From assembly GCA_902728285.1 (NCBI GenBank), contig CACVBU010000599.1:186001-250000 (forward strand): a DNA stretch of 64,000 nucleotides, given 5' to 3'. Of this stretch, positions 10,917 to 21,887 are shown in pieces. A model generated the notes under the pieces. That model was not told the origin of the DNA and made no database searches. It saw only the letters and a program-made list of their open reading frames with translations. A program made the position numbers and the translations under genes. Positions within the stretch are counted from its first letter, which is position 1; each line of letters begins with the position of its first letter. The stretch is from Clytia hemisphaerica. Taxonomy: Eukaryota; Cnidaria; Hydrozoa; Leptothecata; Clytiidae.

Positions 10917-12030
10917 ATGACAAAAGTATTACAGTAAACCACATTTTAGATGCATGCGAAGGAAAGGTCATAAGGCGTCAATCACATATAAGTTGTGTTC
11001 GCGTCATTTCCAGCCCCAAAAAGTGAGTTGGTCGGCACTAAAATCGTCGGCAAAGTGCGCTCTGAACCTAGGCAGTCGGTCAGCACTAGAATCATCGGAA
11101 AAATGCGCCCTGAACATAGGTTTGTTCGCGCGGCAAGAATTTTCAAGCGCACTAGCTGCATTATGATCTTTGTTACATATCACGGTTGCAAAAAACAGTC
11201 GCATAGCGCTTTTTAACGCAAACAATCTTTGAAAAATTACGGACGGAAAGCTTATTTGAACTAACACTGGATGATCCAATCGGCGACTAACGATGAATGT
11301 ATAAAATGCTTTGAAAATTATTGGTAAAAAATCCGATAGATTTCCCACTTTCCGACTGAAAAGTGTCGGATTTTTAAGATAGAAAGTGAGTCGGTCGTAC
11401 GACGCAAACACAACTTATTTGTGATCTACGCCTAAGTCATAATTCACGACAAAAGTTTTCCAAGTTTTAAACGCCCGATGAAAGAAATCACCAAATTCAT
11501 GACAAAAGTTTTCCCCATTTTAAACGCATGCGAAGGAAAGTTCATAGTTCACGACAAAAGTTTTCCCCATTTAAAACGAATGCAAAATAAAAGTTAATAG
11601 TTACGACAAAAGTTTTCCCCATTTTAAACGCATGCAAAGGAAAAGTTCATAGTTCACGACAAAAGTGTTCCCCATTTTAAACGCATGCAAAGGAGAAGTT
11701 CATAGTTCACGACAAAAGTTTTCCCCATTTTAAACTCATGCAAAATAAAAGTTAATACTTACGACAAAAGTTTTCCCCATTTTAAACGCATGCAAAGGAA
11801 AAGTTCATAGTTCACGACAAAAGTGTTCCCCATTTTAAACGCATGCAAAGGAAAAGTTCATAGTTCACGACAAAAGTTTTCCCCATTTGAAACTCATGCG
11901 AAGGAAAAGTTAATAGTCCACCACAAAAGTTTTCCCCATTTTAAACGCATGCAAAGGAAAAGTTAATAGTTCACGACAAAAGTTTTCCACATTTAAACGC
12001 ATGTGAAGGAAAAGTTTATAGTTTGCAATA
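10917..12030. repeat. 53-bp tandem array, interrupted by a MITE
   Basis: Ten or more tandem copies of a unit of about 53 bp lie at 11442-12030: ttcacgacaaaagttttccc, then cattttaaacgcatgcaaag, then gaaaagttcatag. The GCATGC core is palindromic. A more diverged unit lies at 10917-10972 (catgacaaaagtatt ... gatgcatgcgaaggaaaggt) and is separated from the rest by the inserted element at 10973-11435. Not a CRISPR array: units abut without unique spacers. Confidence 0.85.
10973..11435. mobile_element. 463-bp MITE inside the 53-bp array
   Basis: Inverted ends of roughly 33 bp match: left AGGCGTCAATCACATATAAG and, at the right end in reverse, AGGCGTAGATCACAAATAAG, both continuing into TTGTGTT-x-GCGTC. 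GTCATA is present on both sides (10967-10972 and 11436-11441) and is part of the normal 53-bp unit, so the element split an array unit and duplicated 6 bp. Internally a segment of about 49 bp is duplicated in tandem (gtcggcactaaaatcg ... / gtcagcactagaatca ...). Confidence 0.8.
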
Positions 12031-12494
12031 AAATTTTGGTGTATGTGCGGTGATCTCCAATTGTCTACATCCATATTCAATGGGATTAGCTAACTTTTTC
12101 AGAAGTTAACGTTCTTCGTTGGTCATGTCCTGTGCTGTGAGCGTGATGTATATTCAATTTCAAGTTTATTTTCGTTTTACGAGCTTGTTAAAAATGTATT
12201 CACGAAAACCATCAAGAGAAAAGAGGGCTTGGAGAACTGAATTAATAAAGAAACAAATATTTTGTCCCATGTTTTTCAGGGGCAAACGGTGAATTTCTCT
12301 GTTGTTCACGAGAATTCATATTTGAGATGGTGGATATTGAAAAACTTTGATTAATTTTTTGTTAGCTAATAAATTCAAATACAACGTATGCGTTTTATAA
12401 CTGAGAGTGATGATACATACAGTTACAGCTACAGGTAAATATTCAAAATATATTTTGTATAAATCCCTTTTTTGCTTTTATTTGTTAGTTGTAC
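12031..12494. other. No gene recognised
   Basis: Unique-looking AT-rich sequence between the 53-bp array and MITE copy A2. No motif, hairpin or exon was found. Confidence 0.35.
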
Positions 12495-13160
12495 CATGGA
12501 GGTATAAAGAAACAGGAGAAGTATGCTATTGTAACCAAGCTCGCCCTACGATTAAAAAAGTTACGATGTATGCATGCTCATAATCTCATATATCGTGCAT
12601 TTTTAATGAGCTCTTTTATCCATAGGTGAAATCCTATTGGCTCATTTAAGCTTTAGAAATTAGATGAGACGAGATTCATTGTTTCTGACATCAGTGTAAG
12701 AAAATATTTGGACTAAAAAAAGGCCTGTAAACTTGGCAATCCTTCATCAAATGATAAGATTTTTCGATCAATGTTTTCCTTAAGGTAAACTCTATTGCTT
12801 GATACTTTCCTCCAAAATTCTCCAGCGACTTTATGTCTACAGATTGAGTCTTAAATCGTGTGTGCTTATAAAGAACTTTTCATTTTCTGGCTTGAGAAAA
12901 TATCTTTTCAAAACAAAATTGAACGGATAGCGAAATGGAACATAAACTTGCTTCGTGGACGAATTTTTATCTAATTTTCGTATATTAAAAGGCGAGAACT
13001 TCCTACTGATTTTAGAAATTCATAGCAAACTGAGTTTCTTATAAAAGGTTATTTCATCGGCGAGCTTAAATTCTTTTGATACATTTTATAAAAGAAATCA
13101 AAAGACTTTAACGACCAATTACCGACACATTCAACTCCTGTTTTTCTTTATACCTCTATG
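12495..13160. mobile_element. MITE family A, copy 2, with 7-bp target duplication
   Basis: A 666-bp non-coding element with termini CATGGAGGTATAAAG and CTTTATACCTCTATG. GTTGTAC lies immediately outside both ends (12488-12494 and 13161-13167), a clean 7-bp target-site duplication. It aligns with the copy at 3032-3696 over its whole length, with scattered substitutions and small indels, mainly in the right third. Confidence 0.9.
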
Positions 13161-13167
13161 GTTGTAC

Positions 13168-14895
13168 AGTATACTGGTCTTTTGGGTGTTGCTAGCGCTA
13201 GCCTAGGTAAGTTAAGGCCAACAACCCTCAAGTTGGAAAATCAAGGGGCAATGTTGTAGATGAATATCTATACAAAATTTTATACTTCCCTGTATGTTGA
13301 TTGGTGCTTGCCCTGTCTATCTTTGTTTGGTGCTGTCTACTGTTGATGGGGTATAAAGAAATTTGACTTGAATACAAGCTTCTTTGCATTGATACTCAAA
13401 ATTCTATATTCAATTATAACATAGAATATGGTCCGTGTGGAAATAGCTCGGGGAGAAAAATTCCACAAATTTCAACAGAAATTGCTTCGGTCATTGGTCA
13501 ACCATCTTTACGTAACTAATGGTAACGGATGAGCTTTTTAGGCAATCTCATCATTTAAAATATAAAGCACTGAGGATCCTTCGAGCGAGGTAGTGATGAG
13601 GATTTAAAATTGATACAAAATGATCATGTAGTCATACGAACCTTGAATTTGAAAGTGGGTGAGCGATATACTGAACTTAGTCACGCGCGCACATTCTACC
13701 AAAGGAGACGCGCTGCGCGCGTAATTAATGCATATATTCCATGATAAAATTAAGACATTAAAAGCTTTTCTGCTAAAAGGAATTTTTTTTTTCACAACAT
13801 TTTATAAATTTAATTACTAGGCATCTTTTTCCCATGAGTGCTTTTTTGTGAAAAATGCACTCTTGAGAGTGCCTTTCTGAGATTTTTGTAATGGAAAGAA
13901 ATATTTTAAATGGCAACTTCAAAAAAGAGGTCATATTATATTCAAATACTTTGCTCACTTGATATTAGTGCGCCATGAAGAATTTGTAAATACTTTATAT
14001 AGTTTTCAAAATCTAAATGTATATACAGGAATTTTGTGATGTGATGTTATTTTTTTCAAAAATGTTTTTTGGTTCGTTTACTATTTGTTATTTTGCTCAT
14101 CTGCTCATGAGAAAACAAAAAAACTGTTTATATTATTCTCTTCTCATCTCACAATCTCTTTGTGTATGTGAATCCATTTTGGCATAGCAAAACAGAAAAT
14201 TTCCTTCATATTAGTATGATACAAGACAGAAGAAATTACACGGATTTCGTCCTTCCCAACTTCCACTTTTATGTCGCAAAGTATTTTCGGTTTGTTTATA
14301 TTACGAAAACGAAAGTGTTCGACCAAAATTGCAAACTTTGATCGCGCTCGACCAATAAATCTAGACACGTGACCATAAATTTTGATTGCGAGTATTGGCT
14401 TTATCCTTTAAAATTGTTTTTTTGTTATTTATTTTTTGATTATTATGTCTGAGGAATCTGAAACTGAGCTTTTCATTTTCTGGTGTCCTTTTCCCCGTGC
14501 GGTCGTCCCGTGGCGGTATACCGAACCGGGTTCTCGTCCAACTTCTGATTCTGTGTTGATTTTTTTTTGAACTTTTATGTGAGATGTTATTTGCTACAAA
14601 TCTTTGTTTTACCTGTAGTATATGTGGGATAGTTACAGTTACAGTGTGTCGTTTTGCCCTTATGTACTGTATTTTTTCTGGTCTGTTTGTTTTTTGTTAT
14701 CTGTTTGGAAGCTGCTGATCGGTTCCTTTTTATGTTTTCATTTCTAAAGGCAACTGTGTGAGTGTGGGCCCTTAAACACGTGGAAAGTCACTATGCCAGT
14801 CACAAGTATGGGACTTTGGGTTATGTTTTGTGTTGGTATATTTTTTGATGTATTTATTGTATTTGATGTATATTTTGATGTATTTGACGGCTTAT
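13168..14895. other. No gene recognised
   Basis: AT-rich stretch of about 1.7 kb. Small open frames (for example at 13604-13958 and 14144-14368, minus strand) have no motif and no splice context that would support them. Confidence 0.35.
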
Positions 14896-14955
14896 AGTAA
14901 TTTGCGGAATAAAATTCCGCCTTTTAATTTACGGAATTTTATTCCGCAAATTACT
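14896..14955. repeat. Perfect 24-bp inverted repeat (hairpin)
   Basis: The arms at 14896-14919 and 14932-14955 are exact inverse complements (AGTAATTTGCGGAATA plus AAATTCCG), separated by 12 nt. The right arm continues into the sequence cgcaaattactaatctacgg that begins the direct repeats at 15121 and 15610, so the hairpin probably marks an end or fold of the same repeat family. Confidence 0.85.
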
Positions 14956-15120
14956 AATCTACGGAATACGTTGATATCTCTTGTAGGAATAGAGGTATAT
15001 TGTTCAAACTTCACACGTGTCTTCATAATGGATCAATGCTGCTACATGCCAAATTTTGGAATATGAACCTACGTAAACCGTAATTACGGCAAATTAAAGC
15101 ATTTAGTGCCGTATTGATAA

Positions 15121-15779
15121 CAAAAATTCCGCAAATTACTAATCTACGGAATTTTCAAATAACTTTCGAACCGCTGTATATCTTAAAACGAAATTTGGCA
15201 CATATCTTAGTATCCGTAAGACTCTGCTTGAGGCCAAAAATCAGATCTGTAGTACTTTGTTGACGGAAGTTACATAAGAAAAAATCACGTAGTCATCCTA
15301 TAACCGTTCACCACCAAAACTTAGAACAGCTCTAATTGGAGGAAAAATTCGAGCAACAAGCCCAAATTTGGTGTGAACCCGTAAGGTATATATGAAAGTC
15401 CTCTCTGAAAAAATTAAATCCCCTACCCGACTGGGAAGAGATAGTAAAAAAAACGATTGTGCGTAGTGCAAAAATACAAGTCTGCGTATCTCTGGAACGA
15501 ATATGTTTCTCAACAAGAAAATTTGCACAAGGTAGCCCCTTTGTGACAAAAGCTCACATGAAAAATTTCAGACCAATACTACTACTACTACGTGATCGGC
15601 AGTTACGTTGAAACTCCGGAAATTACTAATCTACGGAATTCTCAAATAACTTACGAACCGTTGTATATCTTGAGACGAAATTTGGCACGTATCTTAGTAT
15701 CCGAAGACTGCTCACGCAAAAATCAGTTTTAGTACTTTGTTGACGGGAGTTACATAAGAAAAACGTAATATCACGTAGG
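15121..15779. repeat. Pair of ~170-bp direct repeats
   Basis: The sequence at 15121-15297 and that at 15610-15779 align nearly end to end: both run through aattactaatctacggaatt, tcaaataactt, cgaaccg-t-gtatatctt, acgaaatttggcac, atcttagtatccg and tagtactttgttgacgg, ending in acataagaaaaa and atcacgtag. A partial third copy lies at 14950-14970. No coding potential is evident. Confidence 0.8.
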
Positions 15780-15828
15780 TAAGAAAATTTTTCAAAGTTT
15801 GAATATCAAATAACTTGCCGTTTTGATT

Positions 15829-16650
15829 GACATGCACCTCAACTGGAAAGCCCACACTACATCTTTATCAGCTAAACTTACCAGAGCAAATGGTATTATA
15901 TCGAAGCTCAGGCCATGTCTCACAAAAACCTTAGTTAACATTATTATGCTCTTTCATTCCCATCATCAATATGGTTGCCATTCGGGGTCTTACTGACATA
16001 CCACCTCCAAGCCTATATTATCTTTCAAAAGAAAGCCTTACGTCTTATTATTTAACAACTCTCGATGCCCTTCTTCTCCACTCTTTTCTGACCTCAAAAT
16101 TCTCAAGATTTTTGACCTTGTCAGATGCCTTAATATTCTTTTGTCCACAATTCCTTATAACAAATTACCTTTGGCCTTCTGGAGTTTTAAACGTTAGCTC
16201 GATGCTGAGACGAAAAAAACTCGTACCAGAGGAGCATGTTTGAAACTACTTTTTGTTCCCTCCTACAACACCATTACTTGGGAACAAATCTTTCTCTAAG
16301 TTTTTGCAAACACATTGGAACAGCATCCAGCGATCTTACCCAATATCACCCGAGCTCATCTGATTCTTTGGGTACTCACTGTCTTGGAGATACTGAGCAC
16401 CCCTCCCCCTACTAGAAGGTTAGCAAACTTTCTTTTAATTTATTTTCATTAAATCCAACAAAATTCTTAAAAATAAACATTTTAAAAAAACAAGTGTTTA
16501 TAAACGCAATCTGTAACTAAGGTGGCCACATCTTTTTGATTAGCTAGACTATAAGGCGGTCTCCTTCCATATATTTTATGTGCATATCATCACTTGTATC
16601 TTTTCTGTAGTGTCAAATGGTAAATAAATAAATACTTACTTACTTTATAT
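15829..16650 (+). pseudogene. LINE reverse-transcriptase C-terminal relic with 3' tail
   Basis: Translation from about 15829 gives HLNWKAHTTSLSAKL, ANGIISKLRPCLTKTLVNI and a HSHHQYG segment. These match the region after the RT palm in CR1/L2/Rex-type LINEs (usual pattern: LNWK.HI....K..RANG...KLR......L..IY.AL..SHL.YG). After frameshifts, reading continues as SPLFSDLKILKIFDLVRCLN and a KLPLAFWSF segment, again typical. The relic ends in an A/T-rich 3' region and a (TAAA)(TACT) tail at about 16617-16650, which fits a LINE 3' end. Several stops and shifts make it dead. Confidence 0.7.
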
Positions 16651-16669
16651 TTTTATATTTGGACGCACG

Positions 16670-18192
16670 CACACAAGATGACGGACAAAGTTATGAAGAA
16701 AAATTTCTCCAGAAAAACTGACAGAAAAACTAGAAATAGTAGCAGTAATAAATATAACACAACAACAAGAAAACAACAATGTCTCTTGCGAATTGGTATA
16801 CAAACAATACCAAGAACTTATCATACAAAACCAAGACATCCTCAGCAGAATGACAGCTCTTGAACTCAGCTCTGAAAGACGAATTAAACGGCTAGTTCGA
16901 AACACGGGTCACGGGTCACGGGTCCGGGGCACGGGGCACGGGGTGACGGGGCAGCTCAGATCAAAGTAATTCAAACAGAAAATGTTTTAAAAACACTAAA
17001 AATTATCGAAAAAATCAATTTTAAGGTATTTTATCCACGTATGACTATTAAAACGCTAAAACCTAACCGTGCTTCCAGTGCTTCGAAGTTTGCGTCGTGT
17101 ATAAGGCAGACCAGAAACCCGAAACATATACTACATATAATAAGCTAATTATAATTAAACTTTTAGTGTCTATGCAGGTTATATTTATACGTAACTAATA
17201 TCATATTACAATTCCAGCCCTAACCGACTTTCTCCGAAAGATAGTACAGCTATTGTTAAATCATATCTCATTATATCCCTCCATCACTATGAGTATATAA
17301 TTTTAAGGATAATAACGTAGAAATGATGTATTTTATAAATGTGTCAATATTTCCACCTACCATATGAATTTTTAAAAATGACGTATTTACTCATAGCTCT
17401 AAACCACTATCTTGCAGCATTTAATCTTTTTAAAACATGTTAATCTATATCCAGTCACATGATTAGCATCCTTGAGTATGAAAAACATTTGCTTAAATTG
17501 TTCAGAGGCCTTATATTTCATGATTTTGACATATTCAATGTCATTGTCAAATTTGTGTTTTTTTGACATATTATTTAAATTTTCAGATAATACTCGTATA
17601 TAGTAACTACTATATGTGTTATGTAGTACGTGTAATGAATTATAGTCATGATATCGTTATATTTTTCCGGTCTGTAAATTGTATGCCCGTGCCCCGTGAC
17701 CCGTGACCCGTACCCGTAACCGTGACCCGGACCCGTGTTTCGAACTAGCCGCGAATTAAAGAAATTATTGAATCGGCTATGCGAAGCCTGTGACAGACGG
17801 AGATGTATCTTAATGCTGGGCTAGCGTTACAGAAATTTTTCATAAACTCAATTAGTATAGTAAGATATAAAATGCGCGCAATAATAAAAAATAAACTAAA
17901 ACGTAAAAACCACGGATCCAGCCGAAGAAACTAAAATACCGATGAGAAAAGAAGTATACTTTCTATTGACAAGGCTGCCACACCTTTGACACGTTTCTGC
18001 CACAACGTTGAAGAAACATACAGAAAGAAGGAACTGGGATTGGATTGCACTATCCAACCCTGTGGCTCACACACATTACAGTTCAAAGATAAGATGAAAG
18101 AGTGGGGAAGAATGAAATTGAAAAGTCGGACTAGAACCCCCCCCGTCACCTATGACCGCTCACCGCAAGAGCTGGTGTACGATGAATCTTGA
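16670..18192 (+). pseudogene. Unrecognised coiled-coil-like reading frame split by a MITE
   Basis: Before the insertion, one frame reads CELVYKQYQELIIQNQ then DILSRMTALELSSERRIK, charged and heptad-like. It resumes after the element at 17761 as an EIIESAMRSL segment. At 17986-18192 an open frame contains CHNVEETYRKKELGLDC, with CTIQPCGSH just downstream. The context, just behind a LINE 3' tail, suggests a retroelement ORF1 or gag-like sequence, but no zinc knuckle or RRM is visible and I do not recognise the protein. Stops occur in every frame. Confidence 0.3.
16889..17751. mobile_element. 863-bp MITE with CACGGGTC subterminal arrays, 9-bp target duplication
   Basis: The ends are inverse: CGGCTAGTTCGAAACACG at the left, and the right end reads the same in reverse. 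CGAATTAAA flanks both sides (16880-16888 and 17752-17760), a 9-bp target-site duplication. Just inside each end lies a G-rich array (left: cacgggtcacgggtcacggg, then gggcacggggcacgg; right: the inverse). The AT-rich core has no open frame of note. Confidence 0.9.
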
Positions 18193-18334
18193 GAGTTGAA
18201 ATCTTGAAATTGAAAAAATACGAACTATCACGCGACTGCAATCTAACTTTGCTCAGCTCCTTGACACGCATTCTTTGTATAAAATTGGCTAACTTTCAAG
18301 TCTCGAAAAGTAAGTAGAACGAGCATCCTGAGAA

Positions 18335-18643
18335 GTCACAAAAAAAGAAGAAAAAAATCGATTCTGGCAAGTTGCTATCTTTATGTGGCATTCGGACTAT
18401 AGAAAAAGGAAATGCATCCCGTTTATCAAACAACTTATAAATAAAATCCAGTTTTTGATGGTAATATCCAGGTTTAAAAAAGAAGCATGATTACCAGAGT
18501 GCTCAATTTTAAGTTCAACCTCGTCTGGATAGATATCTCTATACACAGACTGAAACAAGTTACCGTCATTTATAGCACACAAATCATCAATGAATCTTTT
18601 AGTCAAATGAAAATGGCTAGCCTTAACCTTATTTTCCTCAATG
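18335..18643 (-). pseudogene. Penelope-like element reverse-transcriptase fragment
   Basis: The minus strand from about 18643 reads HLTKRFIDDLCAINDGN, then YPDEVELKIEHSGNHASFLN and LDITI. This is the RT palm with the catalytic DD (FIDDL) followed by the L-x-LEL...ASFLDLDI pattern of Penelope-like elements. After a frameshift near 18435 the other frame reads LFDKRDAFPFSIVRMPH and DSNLP, the next conserved block of that family. A possible GIY-YIG partner fragment lies far away at 45930-46204. The copy is truncated on both sides and broken. Confidence 0.75.
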
Positions 18644-18821
18644 ACCCATATACCTTTGTTCGTATTGTGCTATATATATAACACACATAACAAGAGAAAT
18701 ATTAATAATAATTGAGGACAACTTTGTTGAATTTAAACTTGACTTAAATCTCAACAGGGGAGACCCCGACGAGGAATTACTACAAATTTTGGAGAAGTAC
18801 TTTCAGCGCTTGAGTTAAAAT

Positions 18822-19948
18822 GAGTCTGCTAAATTACGTGGGTTACGTGCGTGTCGTGAGTTCGTGGGTTCGTGGGTCCGTGCCCTCGTGGGTGTTCGTG
18901 GGTCAAAATATCTCGTGGGTTCGTCGGTCCAAAAAAAAATCACGTGGGTTGAAATTGCTCGTGGGTTCGTGGGTTCGTGGGTCAAAATCGCTCGTGGGTC
19001 CAAATTTTCCCGTGGGTCCAAAATGTTCCAAAAATACCAATACTTTAAGATCGTGTAAGATATGATATTTTAAAGCAGAGAGCTGTTAAACATTGTTTAC
19101 ATTTCGCTGTTTCATATCTATTCTTAAATCCATCATTTTCTAAAACCCTAAAACACTTATAATAATGATTCAATTTTTTCTTTTGTAAATTTCTTTGCGA
19201 TTCGCGTGTTTCGATATTTGAAACCCTTGCGCAATTTTACCGTTCAAAGGACCGTATTTCAGCTAACTGATAAAGAAGAATTGTAATGTTAAACCAACAG
19301 ACATGAATTTTATAATACCCAGGAAATGTTTCTTAATAATTATAAATTAACGATTTTTAAAAGACTGTGACCTCTGTATTAATTGTTGGAGTGGAACATG
19401 GTAAATAAGATTCCCTCATAGTGACGTTAATTGGGCTATATAGAAACTTTCGATGAAGTCGTTTTTGTTAAGGTCAGCGGGTAGAAATATTAATATTAAA
19501 ATCAGATCAGCTGGAAATGTTTTTTGACATTTTCCATTTCGCTCTTTCTTCTCATAAAAACTATTGAGTTGATTATAGGGTGAGAAGAACGAAGAACAAT
19601 GAGGAAGTTTTTCAATTTTAAACTTTAACAATTTTAAACTTTTACAATTTTTGCTTTACTATAGGTCGTAGATAGCGTTTTCGACTACTCTAAAAAATAC
19701 CCGATGACCCATATGAATTTTTATTTTTTATTTTTGGAAAATTATTTTGGAATTTTTTAACCCACGTGATTTTTTTGGACCCACGAACCCACGAACCCAC
19801 GAGTAATTTCAACCCACGCGATTTTTTTTGGGACCCACGGACCCACGAGATATTTTGACCCACGAACCCACGAGACATTTTAACCCACGAACACCCACGA
19901 GGGCACGAACCCACGACACGCACGTAACCCACGTAATTTAGCAGACTC
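18822..19948. mobile_element. 1.1-kb MITE with TCGTGGGT subterminal arrays, 9-bp target duplication
   Basis: Termini GAGTCTGCTAAATTACG and its exact inverse enclose 1127 bp. AGTTAAAAT occurs directly outside both ends (18813-18821 and 19949-19957). Inside each end there is an array of roughly 8-bp units (TTCGTGGG, GTTCGTGGGTCC, CTCGTGGG) pointing inward, about 200 bp long on each side. The architecture is the same as in the element at 16889-17751, with different repeat units. The G-rich array makes spurious open frames in several phases. Confidence 0.9.
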
Positions 19949-20421
19949 AGTTAAAATAGGTGATTGCGTGAGAATAGGTTTTGAAGTGAAAATGGGTTTC
20001 AATAGAGAGAGAGGGAAAAAGTAGTAAACAATAGCTTAACAGATGTGCTATTTACTGTCTCTCCTATGTTGTGACTTTTCTAATACGGGGGTAGATCTCC
20101 AGCAAGGAACTTTGATATCTTGGCTCCAGCTAAATGTTGTGGAAATTACGGCATAGGTCTTATCTTTAAACGAGCCTGAGTTCCCTGCTAAATGTTGTCG
20201 AAATTACGGCGAAGTGAAAATAGGTTTTATCTTTTAATGGGTCTAAGCCTGGGGGGGGCAGTCGGTTTATAGACCGACGGTATGTGCGGCGTAAAAATCA
20301 GCACTTTAAAACAACCCTTACAGTGCACTAAAGTTTGGAGGGTTTTGCTATTCTTGTACTTTTAAATTAACGTAGTAGCTAATGTATTTTTCTAGAATTT
20401 TTTATATTTGTGCGAAATCAA
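19949..20421. other. No gene; short direct repeats
   Basis: Two diverged copies of a segment of about 60 bp (aaatgttgtggaaattacgg and aaatgttgtcgaaattacgg, each with a following 'gtcttatcttt/ggttttatcttt') lie at about 20131 and 20190. A G8 run sits at 20252-20259. No coding region is supported. Confidence 0.4.
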
Positions 20422-21454
20422 CCCTATTAGCCCCAAGCTTTTTTGACTTTTGTATCCCCAGGGGGGGGGGTAGAATCTACCACCCTCGATTATTTTTGAT
20501 CTAGGAGAGCTACGGTCATGAAATTTTGGTACAGATGTTCCCCACTGTGACACAAATTTCCTGGAACAAAAAAAAATTAATGACGTCATTCATGAAACGT
20601 CATCACAAAATTTCCACCTGTCGGCAAAATAGCCAAAATATATGGTTTACAGAAATGTCTATTACAATCGAACCAATAATGATATTTAGATTCTGTTTAA
20701 AAATTCTGAAAGATAAAAGGTTCTTCTCTAACATAATCGCCGGTTTTACAGTTTCCATGAAGATTTTATCTTAAAATCTGTGCTGAAGATGAGTTAAATT
20801 TTCAAAATTTAATGACGTCGTTAATGATGACGTCATCATTTTTAAAATTTTTTTTCTAACTTATCAAATTTATATTGTCAATACCTATCACGTGTCAAAA
20901 TTTGAAGATGATTGAATAAATAGTTCAAAAGTAATCAGCATTTTAAAATAATGAGTTTTAAGCGATTTTAGCTGGGTTTTATGTCATGTTTCACAATGTC
21001 ATAAAACTTGATCTGGACTAGCGAGCACCTCACTAAAAAAACCGGGATTTTTCATCTCGTTTCTTAGTGAGTTCCACTTTGACGATTTTTGAAAAATAGA
21101 AGCCTTTCAAGTGTTTTGACGCAAATTCGATTATTTTCCTACTGTAGGAGCTTCGAAAATTAAAAGTGACGTCAAAAAATCGAATGTTTAGAGCCCGAAA
21201 ACCCGGGCCCAAAACATTCGAAAAAGTCGCAAAGTGGAATAGACGTTAGTTGCGTAAAAAAACGCGGGTGACGTCTAGTATAGGCTAGATCTTGGACAAG
21301 CTATAACCCTAAAATTTTGCACAAATACTCTTAATAAGATTTTGTTAAAAGTCAGAAAGTTTCAAGTCGTTTAAAAAATTTTTCTCTGAGATATACGCAA
21401 AAGAATATTCCAGCGTGGAAGATTCTACCCCCCCCCCCTGGGGCTAATAGGGTA
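20422..21454. mobile_element. 1.0-kb MITE with poly-G termini and 7-bp target duplication
   Basis: The left end reads CCCTATTAGCCCCA and, after a 24-nt interruption, AGGGGGGGGGGTAGAATC; the right end is the inverse GATTCTACC-C(n)-TGGGGCTAATAGGG. AAATCAA is found next to both ends (20415-20421 and 21455-21461). The core is AT-rich and contains several GACGTCA-type palindromes (for example at 20579-20583 and 20815-20840). No transposase frame is present. Confidence 0.75.
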
Positions 21455-21887
21455 AAATCAACACATATCATTCCATATTGCTCATTAGCTTTACAATACG
21501 GAAATCATAAAATTGATCACTTACAAATATGATAAATCAACTAACAAAGGAAAAAATTATATATGGATAATAAAAATACTAATGGATGGATACTACGGAA
21601 AAACGATGATAAAATACTTTAAAAAAATGGGTATGGAATAAAATATATGTACTGTACGTATTCGGTCTCAACCGAAGAGCTATCAATTTCAACAAACATG
21701 CTCTTCGAGTCAGAATCTAAATGAATATTTTAGGCGTTCAAAACTTTTGCAAGAAAAAAGTTTCGTGAGGGCGAAAAATCAGAATATCAGAATGAAATTT
21801 TTCACACTAAATATGGCTTAAAAGTGACAAGTACTCAAGTTTGTACATATATACATCATCTTATCATCAAAGGATTGCAAAATGACC

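Noticed and set aside
10954..11166. A 'TYKLCSRHFQPQK' segment resembling the CSxHF part of a THAP domain.
   Set aside because: It lies in the inverted terminal repeat of the 463-bp MITE, with no upstream C-x(2,4)-C or following THAP residues; a chance match.
11442..12030. Evenly spaced repeats that might suggest a CRISPR array.
   Set aside because: The units abut directly and vary throughout; there are no unique spacers, and the DNA is animal nuclear.
18820..19065. Trp/Val/Gly-rich frames in the region of G-rich repeats.
   Set aside because: They come from the TCGTGGGT array of the MITE and end within it.
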